Assembly: GCA_013399115.1 (NCBI GenBank)
Contig: VXAA01000092.1
Location: forward strand, 432,381 to 496,380
DNA length: 64,000 bases
Reading direction: 5' to 3'
Source of the DNA: Anseranas semipalmata
Lineage: Eukaryota; Chordata; Aves; Anseriformes; Anseranatidae
Of the stretch, positions 11,185 through 24,000 are shown one piece after another. The notes beneath the pieces are model-generated. The model was not told the origin of the DNA. It saw nothing but the letters and a program-made list of their open reading frames with translations, and ran no database searches. The stretch's first letter is position 1. Each line of letters begins with the position of its first letter. A program made the translations under genes and the position numbers.

Positions 11185-11909
11185 GGGGGGCTGTGCTCGT
11201 GTCAGGGTGTACGGGACGCGTGGGGCTGTGCGAGTGGCGTGCGAATGGGTGTTCAGGTGTGTGTCCGTGCGCTGGGTGTACGGGGCGGTGTAGGGGAACG
11301 GGTCCCAGTGTGCGTCGGGAGCGAGGTGGGGTACGCGTGGGGAGCGCGTGTGTGGGGTTGTGCGGGTGGGCGTCGATCCTGGGGTCTGCCCGTGTGTCAG
11401 CTGCGTGCCCTGAAAGGATCTCGTGCATGCGGGTGACAAAATCTGCAGCTTCTCCATCTCGGCGGAGGCCTCATTTTTTGAGGTTCTCTGAGATGAGAGT
11501 GTTAATTTCTGATGTGGCACCTCCAAAGTTTATTTCCAAGGTTTGAAGGTGTGTGATTTTTTTTTTTTTTCCCCAAAGCCTCCTCAGATTACAATGGAAA
11601 GGAGCTGGGGGAAGGAGGAATGGATAAAGCCAAAGTCCCATGAGTCATTGTCCACACAACCTGACTCGCACACTCTCTCTGGTGTCTGCATTTTGCTATC
11701 TTGAGATGGAAAATAATGCACATACACCTATCATCTCATTTAGTTCTCAGTTTTGGGAGAAGTGATGCTCTTCACGTGTCACTAACACTTCCTTTGTGTA
11801 CAAGCAGATACTTAATTTGTGACTACCTTTGTAAAGAGCTGCTTAAAGCAAAGTGATGCTAGAGGCAGTGAAAATTTTAACCCATTTATTTGTTTCCCGG
11901 TCTTCCCAG
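11185..11909 (+). promoter_or_regulatory. XRRA1: XRRA1 5' region, probable part of a bidirectional promoter
   Basis: SPCS2 and XRRA1 are divergent with about 1 kb between their start codons, including the gap. The first 250 bases after the gap are strongly G- and GT-rich on the plus strand with very little A. A non-coding XRRA1 first exon is expected here, because the first coding exon has its own acceptor (CTTCCCAG ending at 11909). Its donor cannot be chosen from sequence alone. Confidence 0.55.
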
Positions 11910-11925
11910 GAATACTGCAGTCAAG

Positions 11926-12019
11926 ATGGCTACAACAAGACTCTATAAAATGGGTGATGGAAGCAATTATGCAACTAACTGCTTTCCTGCCAGAAATGTT
12001 TTGCGCAACAGTAAAGAAG
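11926..12019 (+). CDS. XRRA1: XRRA1 coding exon 1
   Basis: The exon starts at 11910 after CTTCCCAG, and the ATG at 11926 follows 16 untranslated bases. It encodes MATTRLYKMGDG through NCFPARNVLRNSKE and ends in phase 1 before GTGACA. The start context CAAGATGGC again resembles a YY1 core. Confidence 0.93.
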
Positions 12020-15000
12020 GTGACACTTTGAGTACTGCTGGCAAAGTCACCCTGCAGAATCATGGCATGTCCATAGGGGCAGATCTACCATCCATGCCAG
12101 ACAGAGGGTACATTCAGCTGTGGTTTTCTGCATCAATATCACAGCTGAAAGCCCAGATAACAGAACTTAAAACTGTGCCTAAAAAGTCTTAAAATTGTTT
12201 AAAAATTAATTGAAATGAAGAGGACGGAATGTCTAGGGCATCTGTTAAATGAGGACTCCAGCAGGCATCTCAGCGTTATGGCAGGAGGGAAGCAACATCT
12301 AAGCTTCAGGAAAGGCACAGGGATAGCACAGCGTGGTTCTCCATCACCTGTTCTGATCTAGAGCTTCTTCGTCTCCGGGGTTGAGAGGCACATCTGTGAA
12401 ATGCTTAGGAATGGCAGGAATGTCTTCTAGTATTTGAGAAATAGTGGAGGGGTCTGCTGGTTGGGTCAGGGGGCTGGGGCACATGACCTTTTAGGAGAGG
12501 TTGAGGGCACCCGGCTTGTTTTGTCTTGCCAAGAGGAGTCCGAGGGGAGACTGGATTGCGGCTTACAGCTGCCTGAAGGATAGCTACAAAGACAATGAAG
12601 CCAGACTCCTCTTGATAGTGGCAGATGGCATAACGAGGCCAAAAATTGCAGCTTGGCAGGTTTGGGTTGGACGTTAGCAGAAACTTCTGCACCGGGAGGA
12701 GGTGCAGGCCAGGTTACCCTGGGAGGTGGTGAAATTGCTAGAAAAAGCCACCACTGACCAATCTAGTGTTGCTGATGGTCCTGCTCTGGGTGGGAGGTTG
12801 GATTGGAGACCTCCAGAAGGCTCTTCCAGCCCACATTTCTACATCTGCAACCTATGGCTCTGTTAGCATCTCTAAAGTAGCATGTTTCTCCTCTTCTGTG
12901 GCTGCGGCTGCAGCTTTAATGTTCCTATCTTAAATGTATGGTCACTGAACATTTTATATCCCTGTATTTCTACATATGGGTGATTTTAAAACGATGAGTT
13001 TTGCTGTTGTGCTGAAACACCAGGCAGAGTACAGCCACTGAGAAAGGCATGCTTGGAACATTGCACGCTCACCTTGTCATCTCCTCTGCCTTGGTCTGTC
13101 ATTGTGCCAGGGGCTGGGCGCTGGATGCTGGCACCCAGGGCCACCCCACAGGTCTGGGCTGAGCTGGGAACCACCAGGGAGACATCAGAGGAGAGGAGAA
13201 AGCCCCCAGGTTCTGCCTCCTTGGAAGAAAATAATGAGGACAATATCCTGGATGAGCCATTTCTGGTGAGTGCCTCTCCCTCCCTATCTCCCTGCCACCC
13301 TCTCCCCCCTTGCTGTGACCCAAGGCACCAGGTACCGCCCTCACCTGGGGAATTGCTCAGTGAGGGAGGGGACAGCTGAGGTCCTGTTTTGAGGTCCAGG
13401 TCGCAGGACGAGACATACAGATTGCTTACAGATGTGGTGCAAGGCTTAGCATTTTTTTTTTTTTCTCCCAGATGAAGCACCACTGTTTGAAGAACCCTTC
13501 TGACCTGTGCTCTGTGAACATAAGCAGCCAAAATCTGGTCTCTGTGAGTATCAGAGGCTCAAGAAATACTAGGGAACTGCCTTAAAAGTTGAAAAAAATA
13601 CTACATTAGCACATAAGTGTCCAGAAATCAGAGAAAACACGTCAGAAACAGGCACATTTTCTGCCCAGGAGGGTGAGCCAGCCAGCTGTGAACAGACTGG
13701 AATGATTTGCCTTGCAGACCGTTGGATCATGTCTTCATAAGCAAATTAACGTGGCTTCATCAGGTGTAGCCTGTTGCCCATTTACGTCCACTTGCAGGAT
13801 GTTTTCCTCTGGATTCAGGGATGTTTATCTCAGCTATGGTAGGAGTTTAACTTCAGCTTGAGCAGTGACTTTTATTTGGGCTGATGACTAGCTTGCAGAG
13901 CAAAGACAAAATGAGCTGAGGTGCTGATAGCTTTTTAGTGTCTTTTTAGGGTTCCGTCCTGGTGCCGTGAAGGACAGATAAGCTACAGAGTGGCTAAGTT
14001 TGGTGGGTCACACGTGGGCATGAGATGTGGCCCAGGGGCCCCGCGAAACGCAGGGGAGCAAAGTCAGCAGTGGGGGCACAGAGGGGGCTTTGCTTTGGGG
14101 CTCAGCTAATCCGGGTCTTCTGGAAGCCAGCCACCGAGTTAGCTGTGCACTAAATGCATACCCCCAGAGGGATGCTCTCCACAGCCAGAAAACCAAAGGA
14201 AGACCTAATTATGGGGAGTGCTATGATTTAGGCATTATGAGAAACGGAGACACCCAGTTGTTTCAGATCAGTTTACAGCTGGAGCTTTTTTTCTTATATA
14301 TATATATATTTTTTTTTTCTTTTTTTCAGGCTAAAGAAGATGATTTTGAGAAATTTGATTGTGTTGCTTTTATAAATGCTGCTGAGAACCTGCTGACATT
14401 AGGTAAGGGACTGCATTACCAAAAAACAGATACTGCTTTTCAAGCCAGGGAAGCTTATGCTTGTCTAAACTCAGGTCTAGAGCTTTACAAAGAGGTTTAA
14501 GGTACACATACAGCACTTTGCAGAATTGCTTCCTTTCTGTTACTGAGCTGAAATCCCTGCACTAATCCCTTCTGTAGTGATGATAATTGTGTGCCACTGT
14601 GGTATCCTTTTTGTTATTAGAAAACAAAGCTCTTTACAAAGAAAATCCCCATTTAATATATAGAAGCATGGAATAATGAAACGTCTTGTCCCAAAGGCTC
14701 AGAAGGCTAATGGTGGAACTGGGAGGTGAATCCAAATCCAGTGTCATGGGCTTAGTTAATTTGAAGAGAGGAAATCCATTTGTAACTAGTAAAATATATA
14801 AGCTAAATGTGCTGTCAGTGGCTTCAAGTAATAATCCAATTAGGGGGGGAAGGAAATGCATGAAAGCAAACCAGATGTCTGAGGAGTAGGCCGTTGGGGC
14901 ATTATATGTTGTAGGGACAATCATCTAATGGAGCTGGCATTTTCTTTCAAACTTGCCCACTGATAATACTCAAATATTACAGAGTCCTGTTTGTTCATGC

Positions 15001-18000
15001 TGGTTTTGGTCCATTCCAGACCTGGATAGGACCTGGCTTGTTCTGTTACTGCTGTTCCTCACTTGCTGTCACATTTCCTCTTCCACCCTTGCAGAGCCAT
15101 TTCGGAAGTTTCCGGGGCTGCGGGAACTGGAACTTTCCCTGAATGGACTAAGAAATCTGAAAATCACTGCTGGAGACTTCCTGCATTTAGAAGTAAGATG
15201 AGAGGGACCTGAGACCTTATTCATCTCCTCCCCAGCATATGCTGAAACCTAACGCGTAGCATTGACATGCGTCCCTGCAGCCTGAGTTCTCTGAAACTGT
15301 AGGGTAATCCTCTCTTCCTGCTTCCTCGTGAATCCGGGATGTCCTTTCTGCTGTCGCTCAAGGACCTTCACATCTTGCTTCCTCTCGCAGAGCCATCCCT
15401 CGCAGATGCCCACTACTCGGCCCTTTGCCACGGGACTCCTTGTTTCCCCATCATGGGCCACCCCCTTTTGCTGTAGGATCCTCCCCACTCAGTCCACCAC
15501 AGACTCCCCACAGTAGATCCTGTTGTCCTCCTCACCTCCTGCCCTTCTTTCACTCCTCATGGACCCTCATCCTGTCAGTGCCAGGCAGGCTGTCAGCCAC
15601 CGGTGTCATCCTTCACCTTCACCCGATGCTGTATGATCCCTGGCAGGTCCCCATCCTCCTCCGTTCCATGCTCTGCCTCCCTGCATCCTGTCCTCCTCCT
15701 CTCTAGATAGGTACCTTCAGTTTCCCTAAGTTATGGGCTGCCTTTCTAACACAGCAAAGGTTTTTTGTTTGTTTGTTTGTTAAAAAAAAAAAAAAAGAAA
15801 GAGACAAAGTGGATCCTAAATACAAAGAATGTGCCTGGGATGTTGCCCTCTCCCTCCAGCTTGGAGCAGGTCTGTGCTGCAGAGAGCTGGGGCTGGCTCA
15901 GCAATACTGACCTCACTGAGGCTTGCTCTCTTCAAGGAGGTGTCCCTGCCTGGATTTCTCTCTCTCACTGTATACAGTTTCTGATTGCTGCTGGATGGAG
16001 AGTTTTGTCTTAGAAGGCTTCTTTCTTGGCTCATTCAAAGAGCAGCTTGTGGCTTGGCTGTCAGCTCTGTAGGCTCTGACAGCACGGCTCACCATGCTGC
16101 TGTGGTCCTGGCCTGCCCGCAGGCTTTGGGAGGTTCCCAAATCCATGAAACGTGGGAGAGCTTCTCCCATGTGTCTCCAATATACTTTCGATAACTCACT
16201 CAGAGTTTGACTCAGTATGTGAGCGCATGCCCAGGTGTTGGGGAACTGAATTTCCAAGGCTCATGAGGCCAGGGTTGATCCTGTCCATCCCTGAGCGCCT
16301 GTGTCTCAGCAGCCTGGTCACTGGCATCAGCTGTGGAAGGTGGGGATGGGGCCCGTCTGCGTGCTATTCCCCATTGGAACTCCCTTTCTTATGATGCCCT
16401 TGTGGATCCCAGCTTCATCCCTGACCAGTGTCCAGGATCCCGTTTGCTGACAGCCTGGACAAGACAGCACTGGGAAGATTGATCGGAAAATCATATTAAA
16501 TTGATTTGGAAAGAGCCTTGAGCTCCTGCCAGGGAAATGCAGCCTATTGTAACGCCCCAGCAGGGTCTGTTCCCTGGCTTTCTCCTGGCTGCTGTCCCAT
16601 GAGTCACACGTGTGAGTGAGGGACCAGCCCTGAGCCCTTCTGCCGAGGTGCAGAGTGCCACCACTGTTCGCGAAGTCACGGCGAGTCAGAGACGCAGCGT
16701 CACCCTAGGGCGGGCGGTAGCATGACCGAAAGTTTTCTGTGAGGATTTAACATCCACCTGGGGAAAGCCAGCGGAGACTTGTTGTTTGCTCCAGGGGAGG
16801 TTCTCTTCTGTTTCCTTCAGGATCTGGATCTCTCCTATAACAACTTATCCCCTGAGGATGTTTGGACATTGGGAGATTTGTTCCAGCTCAAGGTCCTCCG
16901 CTTGACGGCCAACAGGCTGCGGTCCCTGCCTCCGGACCTGGCGGGCTCTTGGGAGTGAGTGCACGCAGCAAGCGCTGCTTCAGCTTGGCTGGGGACTTCC
17001 CAGTGCACCAACGGGATGCGCTGGGTGGGCAGGGTGATGGAGCCGTGGGGCTGACCTGATGCTCTGAGCTAGGACCGTGGTCACCCAGGGCATCTGCTGT
17101 CCTCGGCAGCTGGAAAGGGACCTGTAGACGGTGATTCAGCAGCCCTGTCTGGTGGCCGAGCCACGTGAGCAGGATGCTGTTTATTCATCATTAATTAGAC
17201 CCTTCCCATATAGCTTAAGCAGAGTTGCCATGCCAAGGCACCCGCTGTTTGCTGTTGTCAGAGATAAGGTGCTGAGCTAGATGGTCTTTCAGACTGATTC
17301 GATTTAGCTGCTTTTAGGTAGGATATCAGTTTTCTATTTAAAAATGCAAACAGCCCCAGCCCCGTCTCCCAGTGGAGCGAGCGGATACGTCTTCCCCCAG
17401 TGACAGCAGATGATGTGTTTTTCACCTGTCTTTGCTTGAGTATGTTATTAATGAGCCTCTCTGTATTCACAGCTCTGCTCATTTAAGGTTTCCGTCTCTA
17501 GAGGTCTTGTTGCTGGATGACAATCGTCTGTCAGACCCCAGTGTCTTTGTGAGCCTGTCTAATCTCTGCAGGTAAGCAAGCACCTGGCAGCAGACGGTGC
17601 TGGCTTTTGGGGGCTGGCAGCTGTCTCTGTCAGCTGCTGCACAGGAACAACCTTTAAATGAAAAACAAAATCTTTGTGATTCAGTCCGATACTTCCCTGT
17701 TTACTCTCTCCAGTGTTGCAAATTGGACTGAATGATCGCAAACAGCCTGCTGCAAAATACAGGCAGGCCAAACCCAGCAGATGTCTGGTAATTCAGATCC
17801 TGCCCTGGATGTTTGCTGATCTCCAGGTCTGATTTGAGAAACAGCAGTTGCTTTCTCCATTTTCCCTTCGTTGCCCCAGTTTGTCCTTTGTTTCAGTGCA
17901 GCAGCACTAGGAAAGGCTGCGGATCAGCTCCCTCTGTTTAACATGGACTTTCATGATTCAGCCAGAGAGGAGTCACTAGGAAGGGGACAGCTTATGTGCC

Positions 18001-21000
18001 CCTCAGCCGAGCTGTGGTGGGTTTGGGCATGGTGCAGGGAGCTTCTGATGTCGCCTGGTGACCTGGAGGTGGGAACTGGGTCTGGTTTGCTGGCTCTGCC
18101 AAGATATTCCCAGAGGAAACTGCTCATTGTCCGTCGTGAGGCTGGGGGAGTGGTGTGCAAAGTTTTGGGTTTCTGCTCTTCCCTAAGCTCTCTTGTGACC
18201 CTGGGTAAGTGCAGTGGTGACGTTACACTTCCGTGGGAAGGTGGAACATTGTTAGGGAATGCCAGTAGGACCACAGCTCATCAGAGCCCTGGGTGATTTA
18301 ATGAGCTGCCAGTGTCGCCTTGTCTGTTAAATTCTCATCAAGAGATGAGCTAGCGCTAGGTGACCCTCGGGCTGGTGTGGGGGACCGAAGTAATGGGCTT
18401 CGGGGGCAATGCTGAACTGCACCTATGGTTCGGAGAGGAAGGGAATGGGGCAGCAGGACAGGGGTGTTGGGATGGCTCTGCGCTGCTGCTGGGCTGCCCA
18501 GCGAGGGGGCAGCTCGAGGGCCAGCTCCTTGCCCTGCGGCTGCCAGGACGAACAGATGGCTTTGTGTACACCGAGAGCAACAGTGGAGTTTCCCGTGCAT
18601 TTCTTCTTCTGATAGCCTGAGGGAACTGAATCTGGACAGAAACGGGATTTCAGCAGTCCCCTACCTGCACCAAGCAGAGAGCATGCAGTTCTCCCTCCAC
18701 CCCGCGCTGGATGACGGCAGCTTCAGGGCAGAGTGGTACCAGTCCCTGAGCAGCCTCTGGCAGCAGCCCTGGCCGCCCCAGCACGAGGGCACGGAGGTGC
18801 CAGCAGAGCCGGAATCGAAGAAGGGACAGCTTGAATATGTCGTGTTACAGAACAACGGGGATCCAGACAGGACAGGTGAGCCTCTCCCTGCCCTTGCTGA
18901 CACTGTTTTGGTGAGAGAGGGCTCAGTCATGTTAGGCTGAAGCCTTCTAGATCTGCTGGATGTTTACTAGTGAGTGAAGCTGCTTGACAAAATCAAAACA
19001 GTGAGGGAGGGATACACAGCACCATTTTTGACAGCTAACCTGTGCAGTCCCTCTGTAATTACTGGGAGCAACGAGTGCTTACTGGACACAAATCGCCCTA
19101 AAGCAGCCTGCTACAGTGGGGACTGATCCCCGCACACCTGGGGCACATCTTGCCATTGAGCCAGATCCTGCCTGATGCTAACTAGCTTTTTCCAGGGCAA
19201 TCCCAGCTTTGCCATGGTTGGGGGCAGCTCAGCTTCACGTGTTACGTGTCAAAACCCTCACTTTGCTTGTGTTTCGTTGCAGAGGTCGTGTTTGATTCTG
19301 GCTCTCAGGGATGCCCGGTGCTGGTAAGAACCATTGGCTGAGCTGTGGTTTGGGGTGCGGGCTCCAAAGCTTCCCTTCCCCAGGCATCTCTCTCAGCTGA
19401 GTTTGTTTAAGCCCATCAGTACTGCCCGGACTCTGGGTGCTGCAAGTAAGTATTGTCTGCCATCAGGGAGGTCAGGAGCAAATTTTCCCTTAACCAAGAG
19501 GCACTCGAGCTTAAACTTGTACTGCTTTCAAATGGAAGCCGGGTAGCTGTTTGCTCATGCAAACACGCCAACATACTCTCTGCCCCCCGCCCTCTGCGTG
19601 GGGAAGTGCACTCTGTGGCTCAGGTGGGGGCTGAAGCTTAGGTGCCTGGAGTTCATTCATTCAGATTGTAGCTGTGCTTGGGCTCGGGAGGGCGGTATCC
19701 CGAGGGATGGACTGGCTGTGTTGATTTGCCCTTTCTCCATACATGGTGTGCTTCACATGAAGGTTTCTGAGGGCTTTTGAGGCACACAGCAGGGAGCAGG
19801 AAGGAAATGAGAGCTGGTTGTCTCTTGGCTTCCTCTTGCCGTGTCCCTGGTGAGAGGGTACTGGTTTCTCAGGGAGATAACTTTAAAGTCCCTTTCACAA
19901 TTTGCCACCAACTGTGTAACGGACAAAGCTGCCACCAACCCGCCACCAGCTGGTTCAGAGTCACCAACTTACTGTGGTTGTAAAGGGCTGTTGTGCTTTG
20001 AGACAGCATTTTCCAGCCTGTCTGGAGCCTTGGACTGATATTGTGGTGCCTCTCTGTGCCTGGTTCCTGCCTCAAAGGCTTTCACTGCAAGCCCAAGGTC
20101 TGGCGCACAGCAGGTAGCGGTTGGGAAAGCACCGATATTAATGGCTTCAGTGCAAGTGGAGGTGTTGCCATGTCCTGCACAGCTTCTGGAGCGGTGTCTC
20201 ACCCTCTTCCTCCTCTCTTTAGGGTGTTTCCAGGGAGGGAGGCCCATCTGCCTCGAAGACTCTGCCTACTCCCCACATGCGCAGAGACGTTTGTGCTCCC
20301 TTTCCTGAACTGAAGCATCTCAGCCTGGCCTTCAACAAGGTGATTTGGGCCTTGTGGCTCTGGATAGGTGCAGATTCAGCTGCCTGAACCCAGGGTTAGT
20401 TCCCTTGGAGATACCCTGGCCTCTGATGCAGAGGAGCACAGCTCTCCCTTGCTCCTGTGTCCATCTGCCAGCCCTTGGGGACGTCTCAGATATCCAGCAT
20501 CTCTCAGGTGGGACAGGACACAGAATCACAGAATCACAGAATCCTTCGGGTTGGACGAGACCTTCAAGATCACCTAGTCCAACCTATGGCCTAACACTAA
20601 CAAGCCCTTCACTAGACCATGTCAAACATGTCACACCTGTTAGGCAGCTGAATTGCACCCAGCTTGTCTAAACCCTTGCACATTATCATAGAATCACAGA
20701 GTCACAGAGTGGTTTGGGTGGGAAGGGGCCCTAAAGCCCCCCTGTGCCACCCCTGCCATGGGCAGGGCCCCCTGCCACCAGCCCAGGCTGCCCAAGGCCC
20801 CATCCAGCCTGGCCTTGGGCACTGCCAGGGATGGGGCACCCACAGCTTCTCTGGGCAGCCTGGGCCAGGGCCTCAGCGCCCTCAGAGGGAAGAGTTTGTC
20901 AGAATTCACCAGAATAGAGGGATTTCATCAGAAAATGGGGTATATGAAGGTCCACCCTCCCGTTGGGCTGATACTTTGCCAGATCTGTGCAGCGGAAGGT

Positions 21001-24000
21001 GATGTATCCTCGAGGACTTTGCAGTGTTAGTGCCAGGTTACACCCTTCTGCTGGGCGACACTGAGCTCTCCGTGTGCCCCAGCGGACAAGTACCACGCAT
21101 TCATTTAACCTCCCCTCCCTGGAGCTTTTGGCTCCTACCCAGGGCTTCACTCATGTTCCTTCCCAGCGGGGTGAGTTGGGAGCGCTGAGTTACCACCCTT
21201 CAGCAAGGGGCACCCCCTGTGACGTGACCGTGCGGCTCTGCTCGCTTGCAAAATGTGTCTCTGGTTCAGGGATGCCATCTCCCTCCTCCTCCCTGCTGCA
21301 CACATCTGCCCAGTGCTGGGGTCCCCATGCGTTGGAGGGATTTGTTTTTGTGGGAGGATTGGGATGCAACTCCACAGCCTCCCATGTGGCTCAGTGGCAG
21401 CTGCTCAGAGCAAATGGTAAATTATTTTATCTTGCAGATTGCGGATGAGACAGCTCTCTTACCCGTGGCTTTCTTCCCGCGTCTGAAGGAGCTGACATTT
21501 CACAACAACCCTCTTACCACCACCCGGAGCGGTACAGTATGAACCTGGCTCCTTGGGGCACTCCTGCTCCATCCCTCCTTCGCTGTTCCCTCGCTGGGAC
21601 AAGGACCCCCTTGTCATTTGGTGTTTGGGCACTCCTGCCGTGCTGGCCCAGGCCCCCCGGAAGGTGCTTTAATCATTGTGAAAGAGCAACGCGATGAGCA
21701 CTGCTCTTGCAAACACTGTTTGCAATGCCCCGCTGCTGCTCCTGGTCCCACTGAAGTCCATAACAGCCCAACCATGACTGCAGCAATGCAGTCTCAGGCT
21801 TAATTTTGCTCCCCAAATGGTGTTTATCCCACAAAGATCTAGGGTTCCTCCTCCAGCAGCTTTCTGAGGTGGTAAACCCTAAATGTCCCCGTGGCCTCAG
21901 AAGACAGCATTTGCGAGTAGTCAGGGATGCTGGTGAAAAACTGCGATGGTGCTGCTCCCGGCACAGGCTACGTGTAGATGAGTAAATAAATAGGTCAGGG
22001 CTTCTCCTCTGGCCTCAATGGCATGTAGCCCAGCCTGGTTTGTGTCCTTAGGGCTAAAGTTTCTCCCTGCAAAACAGGGTGGCTTCCACTGTGCCCACTG
22101 GGAGTGGTCCCTGTGCTGAGCCTGGGGCTAGCGGGCACCAAAGGCCGTAACTGTGCCAGAAAGCAGGGTGACAGTGAAGGAGCAGGGCGCGAGCTCTCTG
22201 CGGGCTGCCTGCAGCTCTTGTGAACCCCTGCTCCGACAGGGCAGCCGCCTCTGCTGACCCGGCTCCTCCAGCAAAGGTTGGGGATTAAACTTGTTCGCCA
22301 CACGAGCCAGGCTGCGGAGAGGTGGCACCTCTCCATCCCTCTCAAAGCCAGCCGCAAGGTGAGGCAGGGCGCGTGGCGGGGAGCAGGGTTTGTCCTAAGG
22401 CAGGGACGAAAGCCAGGCTGCAGTATTCGGGGCAGGATTGCCTGGGGCCCAGCTGGCTGGGGGCACGGGAAGAGCTTGCAGGATGCATGGATCCCAGTGG
22501 GGTTGGTAGGATGGAGGGAAGGGTGGGGAGGATTGGAGGTGCTTTGCTCCACATGAGGCCGAGGTGTCCAGTCACCCCCAGTTCTTCCCTCATTGCCCAG
22601 GTAGGGTTTGTAACTGGGTCTTTGGGTCCAGCCCTGCCCATCGGCCTTAGCTGAGGGGTTCCTGGGGGGCTGAAGCTGCTGCCAGGGTGTCCCTGCAGCT
22701 GGGGCACTCCCCATCCCATAAGGAATAGCCTCCAGCCCTTGGGTCTGACCCCACACCGATGCTCGCAGCAGAGCACATGAACGCTGCTGTGTCCCTCCAG
22801 GTCTCCTCGCATCTCCCCAAAGTCAAGAAGCAGCCGCTGATGCTGGACGCTCCCGCTGAAACCTTCTTGTGGAGACCGCTCCCAGCCGTGGCGGAGGCTG
22901 CGAGAGGAGCTGTGCCTCCGAGTCCGCCCCGGCCGCTGCCTCCCATCAGCTCCACGCCTGCAGCACTGAGCGGGGAAGGCAGCAGTGGCAGGCAGCCGGC
23001 ACTGGGACAAGGGGAATGTGACTCCAGGCCTCTCAGTACAGCCCAGGAGGATGTTGAAGCCTTCTTCATGACACAGGTGTGTGAGGCCAGGCCGTCAGTG
23101 TCCAGGACTTCAGGGCTTGTCCAGAAATGCTCTGTGGACAGATCTGCATTTCCTAAGTGAACGAATCGTGTGCGTGTGCTGTGGGTGCCAGTAGTTATAA
23201 TCCTCCCTCGACTGCAAGGGATTTAAGCATGGAAGTGCTAGCAAGAAGCATGAATGCAATGTTGTGAGCGAGAACAAGAATGGGTGGCCAGATTTCCCTG
23301 GGTGGCACTGGCAGTGGCATGGGGCTGTGCTGGCTTGGTGGGTAGCCCCAAACGCAGAGCTCTTCAGTCCAGCATTGTCCCTGCAGCACCTGCTGGAAAA
23401 CTCCCTCTTAGAGCCCACCAGGGCAATTTTTTGATTCAATTTCCCTGCAAATCCTGGGATTACCAGCCTGCAGCGGGATGGGGATGGACCCTCTCACCCC
23501 TGTGCCTGGTCCCACCATGCATGGACAGGATGAGGTGGTGGCTGCATGGCTCAGTGCCACCAGGGACACCTCTGACCACAGCAGGACAGGCTCTGGCTGA
23601 CCTCATCAGCTGGGCTGGAAGGGAAGTGCTGCTGTGCAGTCCTTTGTTGTGCTGCTTTGAGGTGGAAGATGTGTCCGGGCCCCTGCTGCGACCCGTGGCA
23701 CAGGACAGGCTGGAGAAGAGGAGCGAGCAGGGGGAGGAAGGGAGCTCCCAGGCTGTTCCAGAGAAGTACAAGGGCTACGAGGAGCTGCTTGGTGGAGACA
23801 CTGACCCAGATTTTATCGAGCCAGTTGGTGAGCGAGGAGAGCAGAGGGCTCTTGCTTAGAAAAGCCTTGGCAGGCTGATGAGCACTATGGTCAACTCTGA
23901 CCAAGAAAGAAGCAGCAAAGGCTGTTGTTGTCCCATTTTCCCCTTGGTTCACAGGGATACAGAAGAACGTGCAGGCGCTCTACTACATCCTGAAACACCC

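Noticed and set aside
10472..11526. Long open frames bridging the 10945-11184 gap
   Set aside because: The N run inflates them. The flanks are CR1, the SPCS2 first exon and GC-skewed sequence, not coding.
21995..22756. 253-codon minus-strand frame antisense to XRRA1
   Set aside because: It is a GC-rich shadow opposite a confirmed XRRA1 exon and its introns, with no family resemblance.
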